A stretch of DNA of 64,000 bases from Achromobacter xylosoxidans. Its GTDB lineage: Bacteria > Pseudomonadota > Gammaproteobacteria > Burkholderiales > Burkholderiaceae_B. Below, piece by piece: positions 1 to 10,755 of the stretch. Within the stretch, counting starts at the first letter, position 1. Each line of letters begins with the position of its first letter. A program made the position numbers and the translations under genes. The stretch spans positions 1 to 64,000 of the forward strand of contig NZ_MTLG01000084.1 in assembly GCF_002192695.1 (NCBI RefSeq), in the 5' to 3' direction. A model generated the notes under the pieces. That model had not been told where the DNA came from, did not search any database, and worked only from the letters and a program-made list of their open reading frames with translations.

Positions 1-96
1 TTCCGATGCTCGCCCCGGTGGGGCTGCGCTTCGGATCCCTCCGCCCGGTCACCGGCTCACGGCATCTACCCATGAAGGGAATCCGAAAACAGTGCA

Positions 97-1476
97 TTAG
101 GCAGCCTGCCGCGCTTGCGCCGCCGCGCTCGCGGGCGGCGCGCGCAGCACGCGCCGGCACAGCAGCATGGAGATCAGGCTGAACAGGGCAAAACCCGCGG
201 TCTGCCCCGCCAGCACGCCTTCCGGGCCGCCGTAATGCGCGCCCAGCCAGACGAAGGGCAAGGTACCCACGGTGGCGCGCAGCCAGCCGATGGCGGTCGA
301 GTACGCGGCATACCCCAGGTTGTTAAACACCGCGATGGCGACGAAGTACAGGCTGTTGAGCGCCCAGGCGAAACTGCCGTAGCGGCAGAAGAAAACAATC
401 AGGTCGCGTCCTGGTCCGGTCACCTGGAACAGGTCGGGCATCCAGGGCGCCAGCAAGGCCAGCAGGACAGCCACGCCGAAGCCGTACATCAAAGACCAGC
501 GCGTGGTCAGCTGCACCGTCTGCTGCACGCGGTCCCATTGCCCGGCGCCCAGGTTCTGCCCGAGGATGGGCCCGATGGCGCCCGGCAGCACGAAGAACAG
601 CGCATAGGCCAGTTGCAGCACCCGGTCCACCACCGTGGCGCCCGCCATCACGCTGGAGCCAAAGCCGGCGTAGGTGGACAGCGTGAAGATGACCGCCGCG
701 GGCGTGGCCAGCGTGGTCAGCGCGGCGGGCAGGGCGATCCGGCCTATCGCAGCCAAGTGCGCGCGCAGCGCCGCGCCGGCGGGCCAGGCCACCAGGCGAT
801 GTTTGCCGAACACCAGCCAGGCGCCCAGCGCCACCGTGACCAGGCGGCCCACGCCGCCGGCCCAGGCCACGCCCTCCATGCCGCCGTCCAGCACGAAGAT
901 GACCAGCGGGTCCAGCGCCGCGACCGTCGCCGTCCCGGCCAGCAGCACCCACATGGACTGGCGGCCATGGCCCGCGGCGCGCAGCAGGTTGGACAGCATC
1001 ATGCCCACCCCCATCACGAGCGCGAACGGAGTCGTGATGAGCACATAGGACAGCAGATGCGCGCGCACGTCCTCCGCCAGGTTGATGGCCGCCGTGTAGG
1101 GACCGATCACGGCCAGGAACAACGCGCCGGACACGAGCGCGGCGGCGGCCATCAGGACCAGCGAGGCGCCAGCCAGCGCGCGGGCGCGCGGCGCCTCTCC
1201 CGCCCCCAGCGCGCGCGACACCAGGGCGGTGCCGCCCACGGTCACGCCGATGCAGACCGAGATGATGGTGAACTGCGTCATCGAGCCAAAGCCGACCGCG
1301 CCCAGCACCGCCTCGTCCTTGAGCGTGCCCAGGTACAGCAGCGACAGGAACTCCACCGCGAACACGGCCAGCATGCTGGCCCAGCCGGTCAGGACCATTT
1401 CGAGCACATGCGGGCCCATGGGCCCGGAGACGAAGCGGGCGCGCGGATCGGAGGCGGACGGACTGGCGGAGCTCAT
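97..1476 (-). CDS. MATE family efflux transporter
   Basis: A 459-residue inner-membrane protein made almost entirely of hydrophobic segments, consistent with the 12 helices of MATE exporters. These use a Na+ or H+ gradient to expel cationic drugs or metabolites. The two-fold internal layout of the family is visible, with Gly/Pro-rich helices and conserved-looking stretches such as GAVGFGSMTQF near residue 60 and PGAIGPILGQNLGAG near residue 300. The start is the ATG at 1476; its ribosome-binding site is weak, so a downstream start near MGPHVLEMVL is possible. It ends with TAA at 97. No regulator is adjacent in the same direction. The family assignment is solid; the substrate cannot be read from the sequence. 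Confidence 0.88.
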   Translation of the reverse strand: MSSASPSASDPRARFVSGPMGPHVLEMVLTGWASMLAVFAVEFLSLLYLGTLKDEAVLGAVGFGSMTQFTIISVCIGVTVGGTALVSRALGAGEAPRARALAGASLVLMAAAALVSGALFLAVIGPYTAAINLAEDVRAHLLSYVLITTPFALVMGVGMMLSNLLRAAGHGRQSMWVLLAGTATVAALDPLVIFVLDGGMEGVAWAGGVGRLVTVALGAWLVFGKHRLVAWPAGAALRAHLAAIGRIALPAALTTLATPAAVIFTLSTYAGFGSSVMAGATVVDRVLQLAYALFFVLPGAIGPILGQNLGAGQWDRVQQTVQLTTRWSLMYGFGVAVLLALLAPWMPDLFQVTGPGRDLIVFFCRYGSFAWALNSLYFVAIAVFNNLGYAAYSTAIGWLRATVGTLPFVWLGAHYGGPEGVLAGQTAGFALFSLISMLLCRRVLRAPPASAAAQARQAA

Positions 1477-1530
1477 AAGGCAATCAGATCGAATGCGGCT
1501 CCAGGCCGCGGAAAAAAGGAAGGCACGCGC

Positions 1531-2238
1531 TCAGCGCCCCGCGGGCGCGAACCAATACTGGTACACGGCGCCCTCGTTCGAATACCAGGGCAAAAGGCCG
1601 ATGCTGTCGGACTCCCGCTGCACCGCCACCAGCAGGCCGCCTCGCTCGGGCCGCAACACCGCCACATGGCGCCGCACGCCCATGGACTCGTACTGGCGCC
1701 AGTCGTGCCGCACGCTGACCCATAGCCGGCCCTGGCTGCAGCCGCTGACACGCCGGATGCCCTCCGGCCTGGAAGGCTGGGCCGCGCCAGGCAAGGCGGC
1801 CGGATCCTGCGCGCCGTTCAACTGCGGCAGGCGGCCGGAAGCGCGCGCGCCCTGCCCGTCCAGCGCCAGTATCTCCCACCTGTCCGCGGCGGCAGTGAAA
1901 GCCACGGTGGCCCCGGGTCCGGAGCGCCATTCCGGCAAGGGGTTGTCGCCCATGCCCGGCAGGTCCAGGGGATACTGCAGGAACTTGCGCAGGTCCATCG
2001 ATGCGCCGGCCTCGCGGTCGCCAGACACGAACTCGCCTTGCGCTCGATAGACGCCAGCCAGATCCGGGCATTGGACCGAGTCCGATGGCAGCGCCGCCAG
2101 CGTCCCGTCTCGAAACGGAGGCCAGGCGACGGCCACGCCGTCGACCCGGGATGCGCCGCAGCTGCTCAGGATCAGCGCAGCCAGCGCAGCCGCTGCAAGC
2201 CTGCTCAATCTCCATGCGTCGCACACCGCTGCCTTCAT
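1531..2238 (-). CDS. putative lipoprotein of unknown function
   Basis: A 235-residue protein starting MKAAVC. A hydrophobic signal segment ends in the lipobox-like LILSSCGAS, which predicts cleavage before Cys at about residue 28 and lipid anchoring. The rest is soluble, with no domain I recognise. Trp/Tyr-rich patches near the end (RHDWRQYESMGV, LPWYSNEGAVYQYWF) suggest a beta-rich fold. The reading frame stays open far upstream, but the signal peptide fixes the start at 2238. It lies 54 bases upstream of the MATE gene on the same strand and is divergent from the LysR gene at 2386. The C-terminus (YQYWFAPAGR) resembles small lipoproteins kept across related genomes, but I cannot name a function. 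Confidence 0.72.
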   Translation of the reverse strand: MKAAVCDAWRLSRLAAAALAALILSSCGASRVDGVAVAWPPFRDGTLAALPSDSVQCPDLAGVYRAQGEFVSGDREAGASMDLRKFLQYPLDLPGMGDNPLPEWRSGPGATVAFTAAADRWEILALDGQGARASGRLPQLNGAQDPAALPGAAQPSRPEGIRRVSGCSQGRLWVSVRHDWRQYESMGVRRHVAVLRPERGGLLVAVQRESDSIGLLPWYSNEGAVYQYWFAPAGR

Positions 2239-2385
2239 GCCTGCCCTTTTCTCTTGCCAGCCGCCGCGCTGGCCCAGGCAGCGCCTCCGACTATCGGTCT
2301 GGCGCGAACTATATCCGAATCCCGGCTGGCGTTGCCAAGCGCGCGCCGGGGGAGAATAATCGGCTACTCCCTTCCGACCCGCGCC

Positions 2386-4330
<1,945 letters not shown>

Positions 4331-4476
4331 CCGGCGCCCCTGCCGCCAGCCATGCGGATTGCGCATGGCAATGTTCGAAACCTGCATGCCTGGCGCGGCC
4401 CATTCCTCCCTACCATAGTCCGACCGCCGCAGCGCCTGCCGCGGCCGGGCTACAGACCAGAAACAAGGGGCAGGAT

Positions 4477-5745
4477 ATGAGTCAGTTCGTGGAAGCGTCG
4501 CTGCAGGCAGGCACGCTGACCGGCGTGCAGGAGAGCGGCGTGTGCCGCTACAGCGCCATTCCCTACGCGCAGGCGCCCGTTGGCCGGCTGCGCTTCGCAC
4601 CGCCGCAGCCCGCAGCATGGCGCGGCAAGCTTGACGCCACCCGGCCGGGACCGGTCGCGCCGCAACTGCCCTCGCGCCTGCGCGGCGCCATGGGCGACTT
4701 CGACGCCGAACAATCCGAGGACTGCCTACACCTGACCGTATGGACGCCCGCTGCCGACGGCAAGCGTCGGCCGGTGGTCGTATGGCTGCACGGCGGCGCC
4801 TGGCAAAGCGGCGGCGGCGCGCTGGGCTGGTATGATGGCGCGAACCTCGCGCGGCGCGGCGACGTGGTGGTGGTCGCGGTCAACTACCGGCTGGCCGCGC
4901 TGGGCTGGCTGTACGTGCCCGGCCAGACGGCCAACGCAGGCCTGCTGGACCAGGAGGCCGCCATAGATTGGGTGCTGGACAACATCCAGGACCTGGGCGG
5001 CGATCCGGAACAGCTTACGGTTATGGGCCAATCGGCGGGCGCGTCCTCGATCTGCGCCATGCTGGCGCGCCGGCCGCGCTTCTCCCGCGCCATCCTGCAA
5101 AGCGCGGCGCTGGGCCGGGGTTTTCGCAGCGCCCAGCAAGCCGATGCGCTGGGGCAGGCCTTCCTCGCAGCCGCGGGCGCCGATTCCCTCGACGCCGCGC
5201 GCGAACTGCCCCTGGCGGCATTGCTGGCGGCGCAGCAGGCGCCCGCCGTCGCTGAAACACTGCGCGCCGAAGGCAGCAGCCGCAGCCAGTTCGCGCCGGT
5301 GCTCGACGGCCAGATATTGCCGCTGGACATCGCGCCCGCGCTCCAGCAGGCCGCATCGCGCGCCGACGTGCTGGTCTGCTACACCCGCGACGAAATGGCG
5401 GCCTTTCCGGGCAACGGCCGGACCCCGGCCGACCAGGACCTGGGCGACGCGGTGTTCGGCGCGCCATCGCGCCAATGGGCCGCCGACGCCGCGGCCCAGG
5501 GCCGCCAGGCCTGGCTGGCGCGCTTCGACGTGGCGCCCACGGCAAACTTCGGCGCCTGCCATTGCATCGAGCTGCCCTTCGTCTTCGACACACTGCCCGC
5601 GTACACCGGCGCGCCCATGCTTGCCGGCCTGCCGGCGGAACAGGCACAACAGCTTGCACGCGCCACGCAGCAGGCGTGGATCGCGTTCATCCGGGGTGAA
5701 GCGCCAGGCTGGCCCACGGCCCCGCACATGCAGATCCTGGCCTGA
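4477..5745 (+). CDS. carboxylesterase family alpha/beta hydrolase
   Basis: A 422-residue type-B carboxylesterase. The N-terminal family pattern is seen in YSAIPYAQAPVGRLRF. The oxyanion motif HGGAW lies at 105-109, the EDCLHLTVW strand at about 81-89, and the nucleophile is Ser186 in GQSAGASS. A catalytic His follows in FGACHCIELPFVF. It is about 70-90 residues shorter than the usual 490-520, mainly in the C-terminal half, as in other compact bacterial members. There is no signal peptide, so it is cytosolic. The start at 4477 follows AAGGGGCAGG. A Bug receptor follows after 73 bases, so an ester-containing compound may be imported and cleaved, but this is inference. Confidence 0.88.
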   Translation: MSQFVEASLQAGTLTGVQESGVCRYSAIPYAQAPVGRLRFAPPQPAAWRGKLDATRPGPVAPQLPSRLRGAMGDFDAEQSEDCLHLTVWTPAADGKRRPVVVWLHGGAWQSGGGALGWYDGANLARRGDVVVVAVNYRLAALGWLYVPGQTANAGLLDQEAAIDWVLDNIQDLGGDPEQLTVMGQSAGASSICAMLARRPRFSRAILQSAALGRGFRSAQQADALGQAFLAAAGADSLDAARELPLAALLAAQQAPAVAETLRAEGSSRSQFAPVLDGQILPLDIAPALQQAASRADVLVCYTRDEMAAFPGNGRTPADQDLGDAVFGAPSRQWAADAAAQGRQAWLARFDVAPTANFGACHCIELPFVFDTLPAYTGAPMLAGLPAEQAQQLARATQQAWIAFIRGEAPGWPTAPHMQILA

Positions 5746-5818
5746 GCCCGGACGGCATATGCGCTGGCGCGGGCCGCCACTGCCCGCGCATCACACACAT
5801 CAAAACAAGGGGAATTCC

Positions 5819-6769
5819 ATGTTCAAGCAAACCGCGCTCGCGCTGGCGCTGCTGGCGCCGCTGGCGGCCAGCGCCGCCTATCCCGACAAACCCGTCAAGA
5901 TCATCGTGTCCAACCCGCCCGGCGGGCCCGTGGATGTCATGCTGCGCGTGCTGGCCAGCAAGCTGGGCGCCGCCTGGGGCCAGCCGGTGGTGGTGGAGAA
6001 CAAGCCCGGCGCGTCCGGCATCATCAGCACCGGCGCGCTGGTCAAGTCCGCGCCCGACGGCTACACGCTAGGCATGGTGGTGGCCTCGTCCGTCACCATC
6101 GTGCCCTTCGCCGTGGACAGCCTGCCGTTCGATACGCAAAAGGAACTCAAGCCGATCTCGCTGGTGGCGCGCACGCCCTTCATCTTCATCGTGCCCAAGG
6201 ACAGCCCCCTCAAGACCTGGGAAGACTTCGTGCGCGAAAGCAAGGCGCGCAACCTCAGCGTGGGCTCGTTCTCCATCGGCACGGCGTTCCACCTGGTCTG
6301 GGAACAGACGGCGCGCCGCGCCGGCATCAAAGCCCTGTACGTGCCCTCGTCCTCATCGGGCAAGACGCAGAACGACCTGATCGGCGGCCAGCTCGATGTG
6401 GGGCTGGACGCCCCTTCGAGTTCCAAGGGCCTGATCGACAGCGGCCGGCTGCGCGCGCTGGCGATCACCAGCCCGGAGCGCTTCGGCGGCCTGCCCGACA
6501 CGCCCACGCTGAAGGAGTCCGGATTGAAGGACTACGCGCCGCAGCCCTGGATCGGACTGATGGCGCCCGCCGGCATTCCGGACGAGCGCGTGGCGCTGAT
6601 CCAGAAATCGGTGGCGGACATCCTGAAGGAACCCGCGATGCGCGCGCAGATGGAAACCCTGGGCATGATTCCCATCGGCAGCACGCCAGAGGAACTGGCC
6701 GCGACCATCGAGGCCGACCGCGCCGACATGGGGCCGCTGATCAAGGAGCTGGGCATCAAGCTGCAATAG
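5819..6769 (+). CDS. Bug (TctC-like) tripartite tricarboxylate transporter solute receptor
   Basis: A 316-residue periplasmic binding protein with a Sec signal peptide (FKQTALALALLAPLAASA, cleavage about residue 20). The hallmark Bug start of the mature protein is YPDKPVKIIVSNPPGGPVD, with VVVENKPGASG after it. The usual C-terminal PEELAATIEADRADMGPLI is present, and length is normal. Bug proteins bind carboxylates, amides or aromatics and pass them to TctAB-type membrane partners. No tctA or tctB lies in this window, so it must use partners elsewhere or act as a sensor. The start at 5819 follows AAGGGG. It lies downstream of adenine deaminase and carboxylesterase on the same strand. Confidence 0.93.
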   Translation: MFKQTALALALLAPLAASAAYPDKPVKIIVSNPPGGPVDVMLRVLASKLGAAWGQPVVVENKPGASGIISTGALVKSAPDGYTLGMVVASSVTIVPFAVDSLPFDTQKELKPISLVARTPFIFIVPKDSPLKTWEDFVRESKARNLSVGSFSIGTAFHLVWEQTARRAGIKALYVPSSSSGKTQNDLIGGQLDVGLDAPSSSKGLIDSGRLRALAITSPERFGGLPDTPTLKESGLKDYAPQPWIGLMAPAGIPDERVALIQKSVADILKEPAMRAQMETLGMIPIGSTPEELAATIEADRADMGPLIKELGIKLQ

Positions 6770-6806
6770 CGGCGCTTGCAGGGGCCCGGGTTTGAAGACG
6801 CGCCCT

Positions 6807-7439
6807 TCAGCCCACGCCCAGCGTGCGCAGGAACATCGCCGACAAGGGGCCGGACAACGCTTGCGCGTCCCGGCGGCCCTGCGCGATGGAGGCGTCCACC
6901 GCGCCATGCATGCCGTGGTAAAGGACGATGGCGGCCAGCGCCGCGTCGTCCAGTTTCCAGCAGCCGGCACGCGCGCCGGACTGAAGTATGGCCTCCAGCT
7001 GTTCCAGCACGGCGCTCTTTTCGGCCACCCCGCGATCGGGATGCTGGGCGTCGTGGAACACCACGTCATGCAGCTCGTAGCCATCGAAGTAGGCTTCGAC
7101 GCCGGCGCGGGTCCAGGCGCGCAGCCGCGCCACGCCGTCGTCCGGCGCACAGGCCTGCACTTCGTGGTCGATATGGTCCAGGAACCCTTGCGAGAACTTG
7201 GCTCGCAGCGCCGCCAGCATGTCGTTCTTGGACGTGAAGTAGTGATAGAAGGTGCCCTTGGCCACGCCGGCGCGTTCCACGATCTCGTTGATGGTGGTGG
7301 CCTCGACGCCCTTCTGGATGAAGAGCGCTTGCGCGGCCGCCATCAATTCGTCCAGGCGCACGGCGGCCGGCTTGGTGCGGGGCTTGGGAGCGGCGTCCAG
7401 GCCAGGCGGGACAGGCGGGTCGGCAGGAACAGCAGGCAT
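6807..7439 (-). CDS. TetR/AcrR family transcriptional repressor
   Basis: A 210-residue repressor. The N-terminal TetR helix-turn-helix covers about residues 28-72 with the signature ATTINEIVERAGVAKGTFYHYF, where the recognition helix ends at Tyr65-Phe68. The C-terminal three quarters is the helical ligand-binding and dimerisation domain. The first 25 residues are Pro/Ala-rich and may be disordered, or the true start may lie slightly downstream. It is divergent from the DHA2 MFS exporter at 7583, and a 27-bp palindrome between them (7523-7549) is the likely operator. By analogy with QacR/TetR pairs it should repress both genes until an exported compound binds. Confidence 0.92.
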   Translation of the reverse strand: MPAVPADPPVPPGLDAAPKPRTKPAAVRLDELMAAAQALFIQKGVEATTINEIVERAGVAKGTFYHYFTSKNDMLAALRAKFSQGFLDHIDHEVQACAPDDGVARLRAWTRAGVEAYFDGYELHDVVFHDAQHPDRGVAEKSAVLEQLEAILQSGARAGCWKLDDAALAAIVLYHGMHGAVDASIAQGRRDAQALSGPLSAMFLRTLGVG

Positions 7440-7522
7440 ATCGTCCAGGGGCGGTTCAAAAGCAAGGCGCCAGTGTAGAGGAGGCGCAGGGGCAGGATCA
7501 AAAGTTGAGAATCGTTCTTCTT

Positions 7523-7549
7523 TTCATTGACCGACGGTCGGTCGATGAA
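7523..7549. promoter_or_regulatory. probable TetR operator between repressor and MFS exporter
   Basis: A 27-bp near-perfect inverted repeat: 13-base arms (7523-7535 and 7537-7549) around one central G, with 12 of 13 pairs complementary. The core is ACCGAC-G-GTCGGT. It lies between the divergent tetR and MFS starts, 33 bases before the MFS ATG, so a bound repressor would block RNA polymerase. Size and symmetry fit TetR-family operators; the regulator assignment rests on position. Confidence 0.75.
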
Positions 7550-7582
7550 TAGAATACCCCTTCCCCTACTCCGCATCCCGCC

Positions 7583-9076
7583 ATGCATCCCGCACGCCGC
7601 CGCGCCCTGGTCCTTGCCGTCAACCTGGGCAGCTTCATCACCATCCTGGACATCAGCATCGTCAACGTGGCGCTGCCCACCATGCAGGCAGCCCTGCGCA
7701 TCGACATGGCGGGGCTGCAATGGGTGGTGGACGCCTACGCCCTGTTCCTGTCGGCCTTCATGCTGTCCGCGGGCCCGCTGGGCGACCGCTACGGCCGCAA
7801 GCGCTCCTGGCTGGCGGGCGTGCTGCTGTTCACCGCGGGTTCCGCCCTGTGCGGCCTGGCGGACAACCTGACGGCGCTACTGATCGGCCGCGCGGTGCAG
7901 GGCGTGGCCGGCGCCCTGCTGGTGCCGGGCGCGCTGTCGCTCTTGACCCAGGCCTTTCCCGATCCCAAGGAACGCGCCCAGGCCATCGGCATCTGGGCCT
8001 CGTGCAACGCGATTTCGCTCATCGTGGGCCCCATGCTGGGCGGCGTGCTGGTCGCCCACTTCAACTGGCAAAGCATCTTCCTCATCAACCTGCCGGTGGG
8101 CGCGCTGGCCATCGCGCTGGGCGCCTGGAGCATCACGGAAAGCGCCCATCCCGAGCACGCCGCCTTCGATCCCGCAGGACAGGCCCTCAGCGTGTTGTGG
8201 CTGGGCGCGCTGACCTATGGCCTGATCGCCGCCGGCGAACATGGCTGGGCCGCGCCAGAAGCCACGGTTGCGCTCGCCATCGCCGCCGCCGGGCTGCTCG
8301 CCTTCCTGTGGGTCGAGCACCGCGCCGCGCGGCCCATCCTGCCGCTGGGGCTGTTCCGCGACGCCGGCTTCGCCATCACCAACTTCGCCTCCTTCGTGCT
8401 GGGCTTTTCCGCCTACAGCAGCCTGTTCTTCTTTTCGCTCTACCTGCAACACGTGCAGGGACTGTCGCCGCTGGCCACCGGCTGGCAACTGGCGCCGCAG
8501 TTCGCCGCGGCCGGGCTGGTGTCGCTGGTGTTCGGCCGGCTCAACCTGCGCTTCGGCCTGCCGCGCCTGATGATCGCGGGCTTCGCCTTCATCGGCATCG
8601 CCATGCTGGGCATGACCGGCTTCGAAGCGCACACGCCTTATCTCGTGTCCGGCTCCTTGCTGGTGCTGCTGGGCCTGGGCACCGGCCTGGCCGTGCCTTC
8701 GACCAGCATGGCCGTGATGGCCACCGTGCCGCGCGAACGTTCCGGCATGGCCTCGGCCACCATGAACGCGCTGCGCCAGACCGGCATGACGATAGGCATC
8801 GCGCTCCTGGGCGCGCTGATGAGCGGACGCGCCATCGAGGCATTGACGGGCTCGCTGTCTCGGCTGGGCGCGCCCGACGCGCAGGCGCTGGCGCGGGCCG
8901 CCATCACCTTGCACGAACTGCCGGCGCAACCCGCCAATGCGGCCGAATTGGCCGCCGCGGCGCTGGCCGGCGGCTTCCATGCCGCCATGCTTTTCGCAGG
9001 CGCCGCATCGCTGCTGGCGGCACTGTTGCTGCTGTTTCTTGCACGCGGCGCGAAGCGCGTCCTGCACACCGCATGA
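7583..9076 (+). CDS. DHA2 family MFS multidrug exporter (EmrB/QacA type)
   Basis: A 497-residue, 14-helix drug:H+ antiporter of the inner membrane. Family motifs include motif D1 (LDISIVNVALP, residues 22-32), motif A in loop 2-3 (GDRYGRK, 67-73) and a motif-C-like region in helix 5 (ISLIVGPMLGGVL). Helix-forming segments continue to the C-terminus, which ends in a short basic tail. It is divergently transcribed from the TetR gene and likely repressed by it through the palindrome at 7523-7549. No HlyD-type partner is adjacent, so it probably exports into the periplasm alone. Exporter class is clear; the substrate is not. Confidence 0.93.
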   Translation: MHPARRRALVLAVNLGSFITILDISIVNVALPTMQAALRIDMAGLQWVVDAYALFLSAFMLSAGPLGDRYGRKRSWLAGVLLFTAGSALCGLADNLTALLIGRAVQGVAGALLVPGALSLLTQAFPDPKERAQAIGIWASCNAISLIVGPMLGGVLVAHFNWQSIFLINLPVGALAIALGAWSITESAHPEHAAFDPAGQALSVLWLGALTYGLIAAGEHGWAAPEATVALAIAAAGLLAFLWVEHRAARPILPLGLFRDAGFAITNFASFVLGFSAYSSLFFFSLYLQHVQGLSPLATGWQLAPQFAAAGLVSLVFGRLNLRFGLPRLMIAGFAFIGIAMLGMTGFEAHTPYLVSGSLLVLLGLGTGLAVPSTSMAVMATVPRERSGMASATMNALRQTGMTIGIALLGALMSGRAIEALTGSLSRLGAPDAQALARAAITLHELPAQPANAAELAAAALAGGFHAAMLFAGAASLLAALLLLFLARGAKRVLHTA

Positions 9077-9082
9077 GCCCCT

Positions 9083-9116
9083 GATTCCGGCGCGCGGAAT
9101 TCCATCGGCCGGAATC
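9083..9116. terminator. inverted repeat after MFS exporter, possible terminator
   Basis: GATTCCGG (9083-9090) is repeated inverted as CCGGAATC (9109-9116), 7 bases after the MFS stop codon. A second short inverted repeat, AAAACAG/CTGTTTT, follows at 9117-9131 and ends in a T run. Together they could end transcription of the exporter before the amidohydrolase gene. The first stem has a long loop, so this is a moderate call. Confidence 0.45.
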
Positions 9117-9220
9117 AAAACAGCCTGTTTTTAAGCGTTGGTAACAAACACTCGCGCACTCCGGCGCTTCGGTAAGATCCTCATCCAATAACAGGTTAAC
9201 AACCACGAGGAGAGCAAAAC

Positions 9221-10609
9221 ATGTCTTGCCGCAAACCCCTGTTCCGCCTGGCCCCGCTGGCGCTCGCCGCACACCTGCTGATGGCGGGCCCGGCCGCCGC
9301 GCAAAGCGCGCCCGGCACGCAAGGCCCGCTGGTCCCCGCGCCCAATCCGGCATTGGCCGCGCAGATCGATCAACGCGCCAAGGCCATCGAGGACAAGCTC
9401 ATCGCCTGGCGCCGCGATATCCACGAACATCCCGAACTGGGCAACCAGGAAAACCGCACCGCCAAGCTGGTCGCCGATCACCTGCGCGCGCTTGGCATGG
9501 AAGTGAAAACCGGCGTGGCCGGCACCGGCGTGGTCGCCGTGCTCAAGGGCGGCAAGCCCCGGCCGGTGGTGGCGCTGCGCGCCGACATGGACGCGCTGCC
9601 CGTCAAGGAGCAAGTGGACCTGCCCTTCGCGTCCAAGGCCAAGGGCACCTACCTGGGCAAGGAAGTGGACGTGATGCATGCCTGCGGCCACGACACCCAC
9701 ACCGCCATCCTGATGGCCACGGCCGAAGTCCTGGCCGGCATGAAGGACCAGCTTCCCGGCAGCGTGAAGTTCATCTTCCAGCCCGCCGAGGAAAGCCCCG
9801 CCGACTTCGAGCCCGACGGCAAGAAGATCTGGGGCGCCAAGATGATGGTGCAGGAAGGCGTGCTGGAGAATCCCAAGGTGGACGCCATCTTCGGCCTGCA
9901 CGTGTCCAGCTCCTATCCGGCGGGCAAGCTCAGCTGGCGCAGCGGCCCCGCCATGGCCGCCGCCGACCAGTTCTGGATCGACGTCACCGGCAAGCAGACG
10001 CACGGCGCGCGGCCCTGGTCCGGCATCGACCCCATCGTGGTCAGCTCGCAGATCATCCTGGGATTGCAGACCATCCCCAGCCGCCAGATCAACAGCATGC
10101 TGGAGCCGGCCGTCATCACCGTGGGCGCGATCCACGGCGGCAACCGCATGAACATCGTGCCGGACAACGTCGCCATGACCGGCACCATCCGCACCTACGA
10201 CGAAGGCATGAAGAAGGACATCCACCAGCGCATCGCGCGCACCGCCGACATGATCGCGCAGAGCGCGGGCGCCAAGGCGGACGTGCGCGTGGTGGAGCTG
10301 TACAACGCCACCGTCAACAATCCCGCGCTGACCGAGCAGATGGGCCCGACGCTGCGGCGCGTGGCGGGTGAAGGCAATTACGGCCTGCAGCCCAAGTCCA
10401 CTGCGTCGGAGGACTTCTCGTTCTATCAGGAGAAGGTGCCGGGCATGTTCTTCTACCTGGGCGTGACGCCCAAGGGCACCGACGTCGAGAAGGCCGCGCC
10501 CAACCATTCGCCGCGCTTCTACGTGGATGAGTCCGGCCTCATCAACGGCGTGCGCGCGCTGTCGAACCTGACCGTGGACTACATGGCGCAGGCGCAGAAA
10601 GGCAGCTGA
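9221..10609 (+). CDS. secreted M20 family amidohydrolase/metallopeptidase
   Basis: A 462-residue enzyme of the M20D (HipO/IAA-amino-acid hydrolase-like) family. The first 28 residues form a Sec signal peptide ending in GPAAAQS, so the enzyme is periplasmic. Metal-binding features are HACGHDTHT (about 153-161, with Cys155) and the catalytic/metal glutamates in QPAEES. The dimerisation domain carries the usual HGARPWSG and the C-terminal ligand stretch ends NHSPRFYVDE. It probably removes an acyl or aminoacyl group from an amide in the periplasm. The start follows GAGGAGAG. The Bug receptor gene downstream (10756) could take up a released product, but they are separated by a stem-loop. Confidence 0.9.
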   Translation: MSCRKPLFRLAPLALAAHLLMAGPAAAQSAPGTQGPLVPAPNPALAAQIDQRAKAIEDKLIAWRRDIHEHPELGNQENRTAKLVADHLRALGMEVKTGVAGTGVVAVLKGGKPRPVVALRADMDALPVKEQVDLPFASKAKGTYLGKEVDVMHACGHDTHTAILMATAEVLAGMKDQLPGSVKFIFQPAEESPADFEPDGKKIWGAKMMVQEGVLENPKVDAIFGLHVSSSYPAGKLSWRSGPAMAAADQFWIDVTGKQTHGARPWSGIDPIVVSSQIILGLQTIPSRQINSMLEPAVITVGAIHGGNRMNIVPDNVAMTGTIRTYDEGMKKDIHQRIARTADMIAQSAGAKADVRVVELYNATVNNPALTEQMGPTLRRVAGEGNYGLQPKSTASEDFSFYQEKVPGMFFYLGVTPKGTDVEKAAPNHSPRFYVDESGLINGVRALSNLTVDYMAQAQKGS

Positions 10610-10635
10610 TCCGCGCGCCCCGCGCGCTTGAAAAA

Positions 10636-10660
10636 TGCCCGCCGCGCGATGCGGCGGGCA
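10636..10660. terminator. strong GC stem-loop after amidohydrolase gene
   Basis: A perfect 10-bp stem (TGCCCGCCGC / GCGGCGGGCA) with a 5-base loop, 26 bases after the M20 stop codon. On the plus strand it is followed by TAAGC rather than a T run. On the minus strand it is followed by five T residues. It therefore looks best as a terminator for leftward transcripts, and may still stop or stabilise the rightward mRNA. Confidence 0.6.
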
Positions 10661-10755
10661 TAAGCAAACGGCTACAAATTCTTTGTCAGGCCCGGCCCGG
10701 CTTTCTACAGTACGCCCCTTTGCCGCCCCCGCGGCAGCCACGTAGAAGCCACGCC

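Noticed and set aside
115-1725. Long plus-strand open frame over the MATE gene (536 codons)
   Set aside because: It is Arg/Gln/His-rich in an unnatural way and antisense to a clear transporter; a high-GC shadow frame.
7877-9118. Minus-strand frame of 413 codons opposite the MFS exporter
   Set aside because: Composition is Gln/Gly/Arg-rich with no domain; it mirrors a clear MFS gene.
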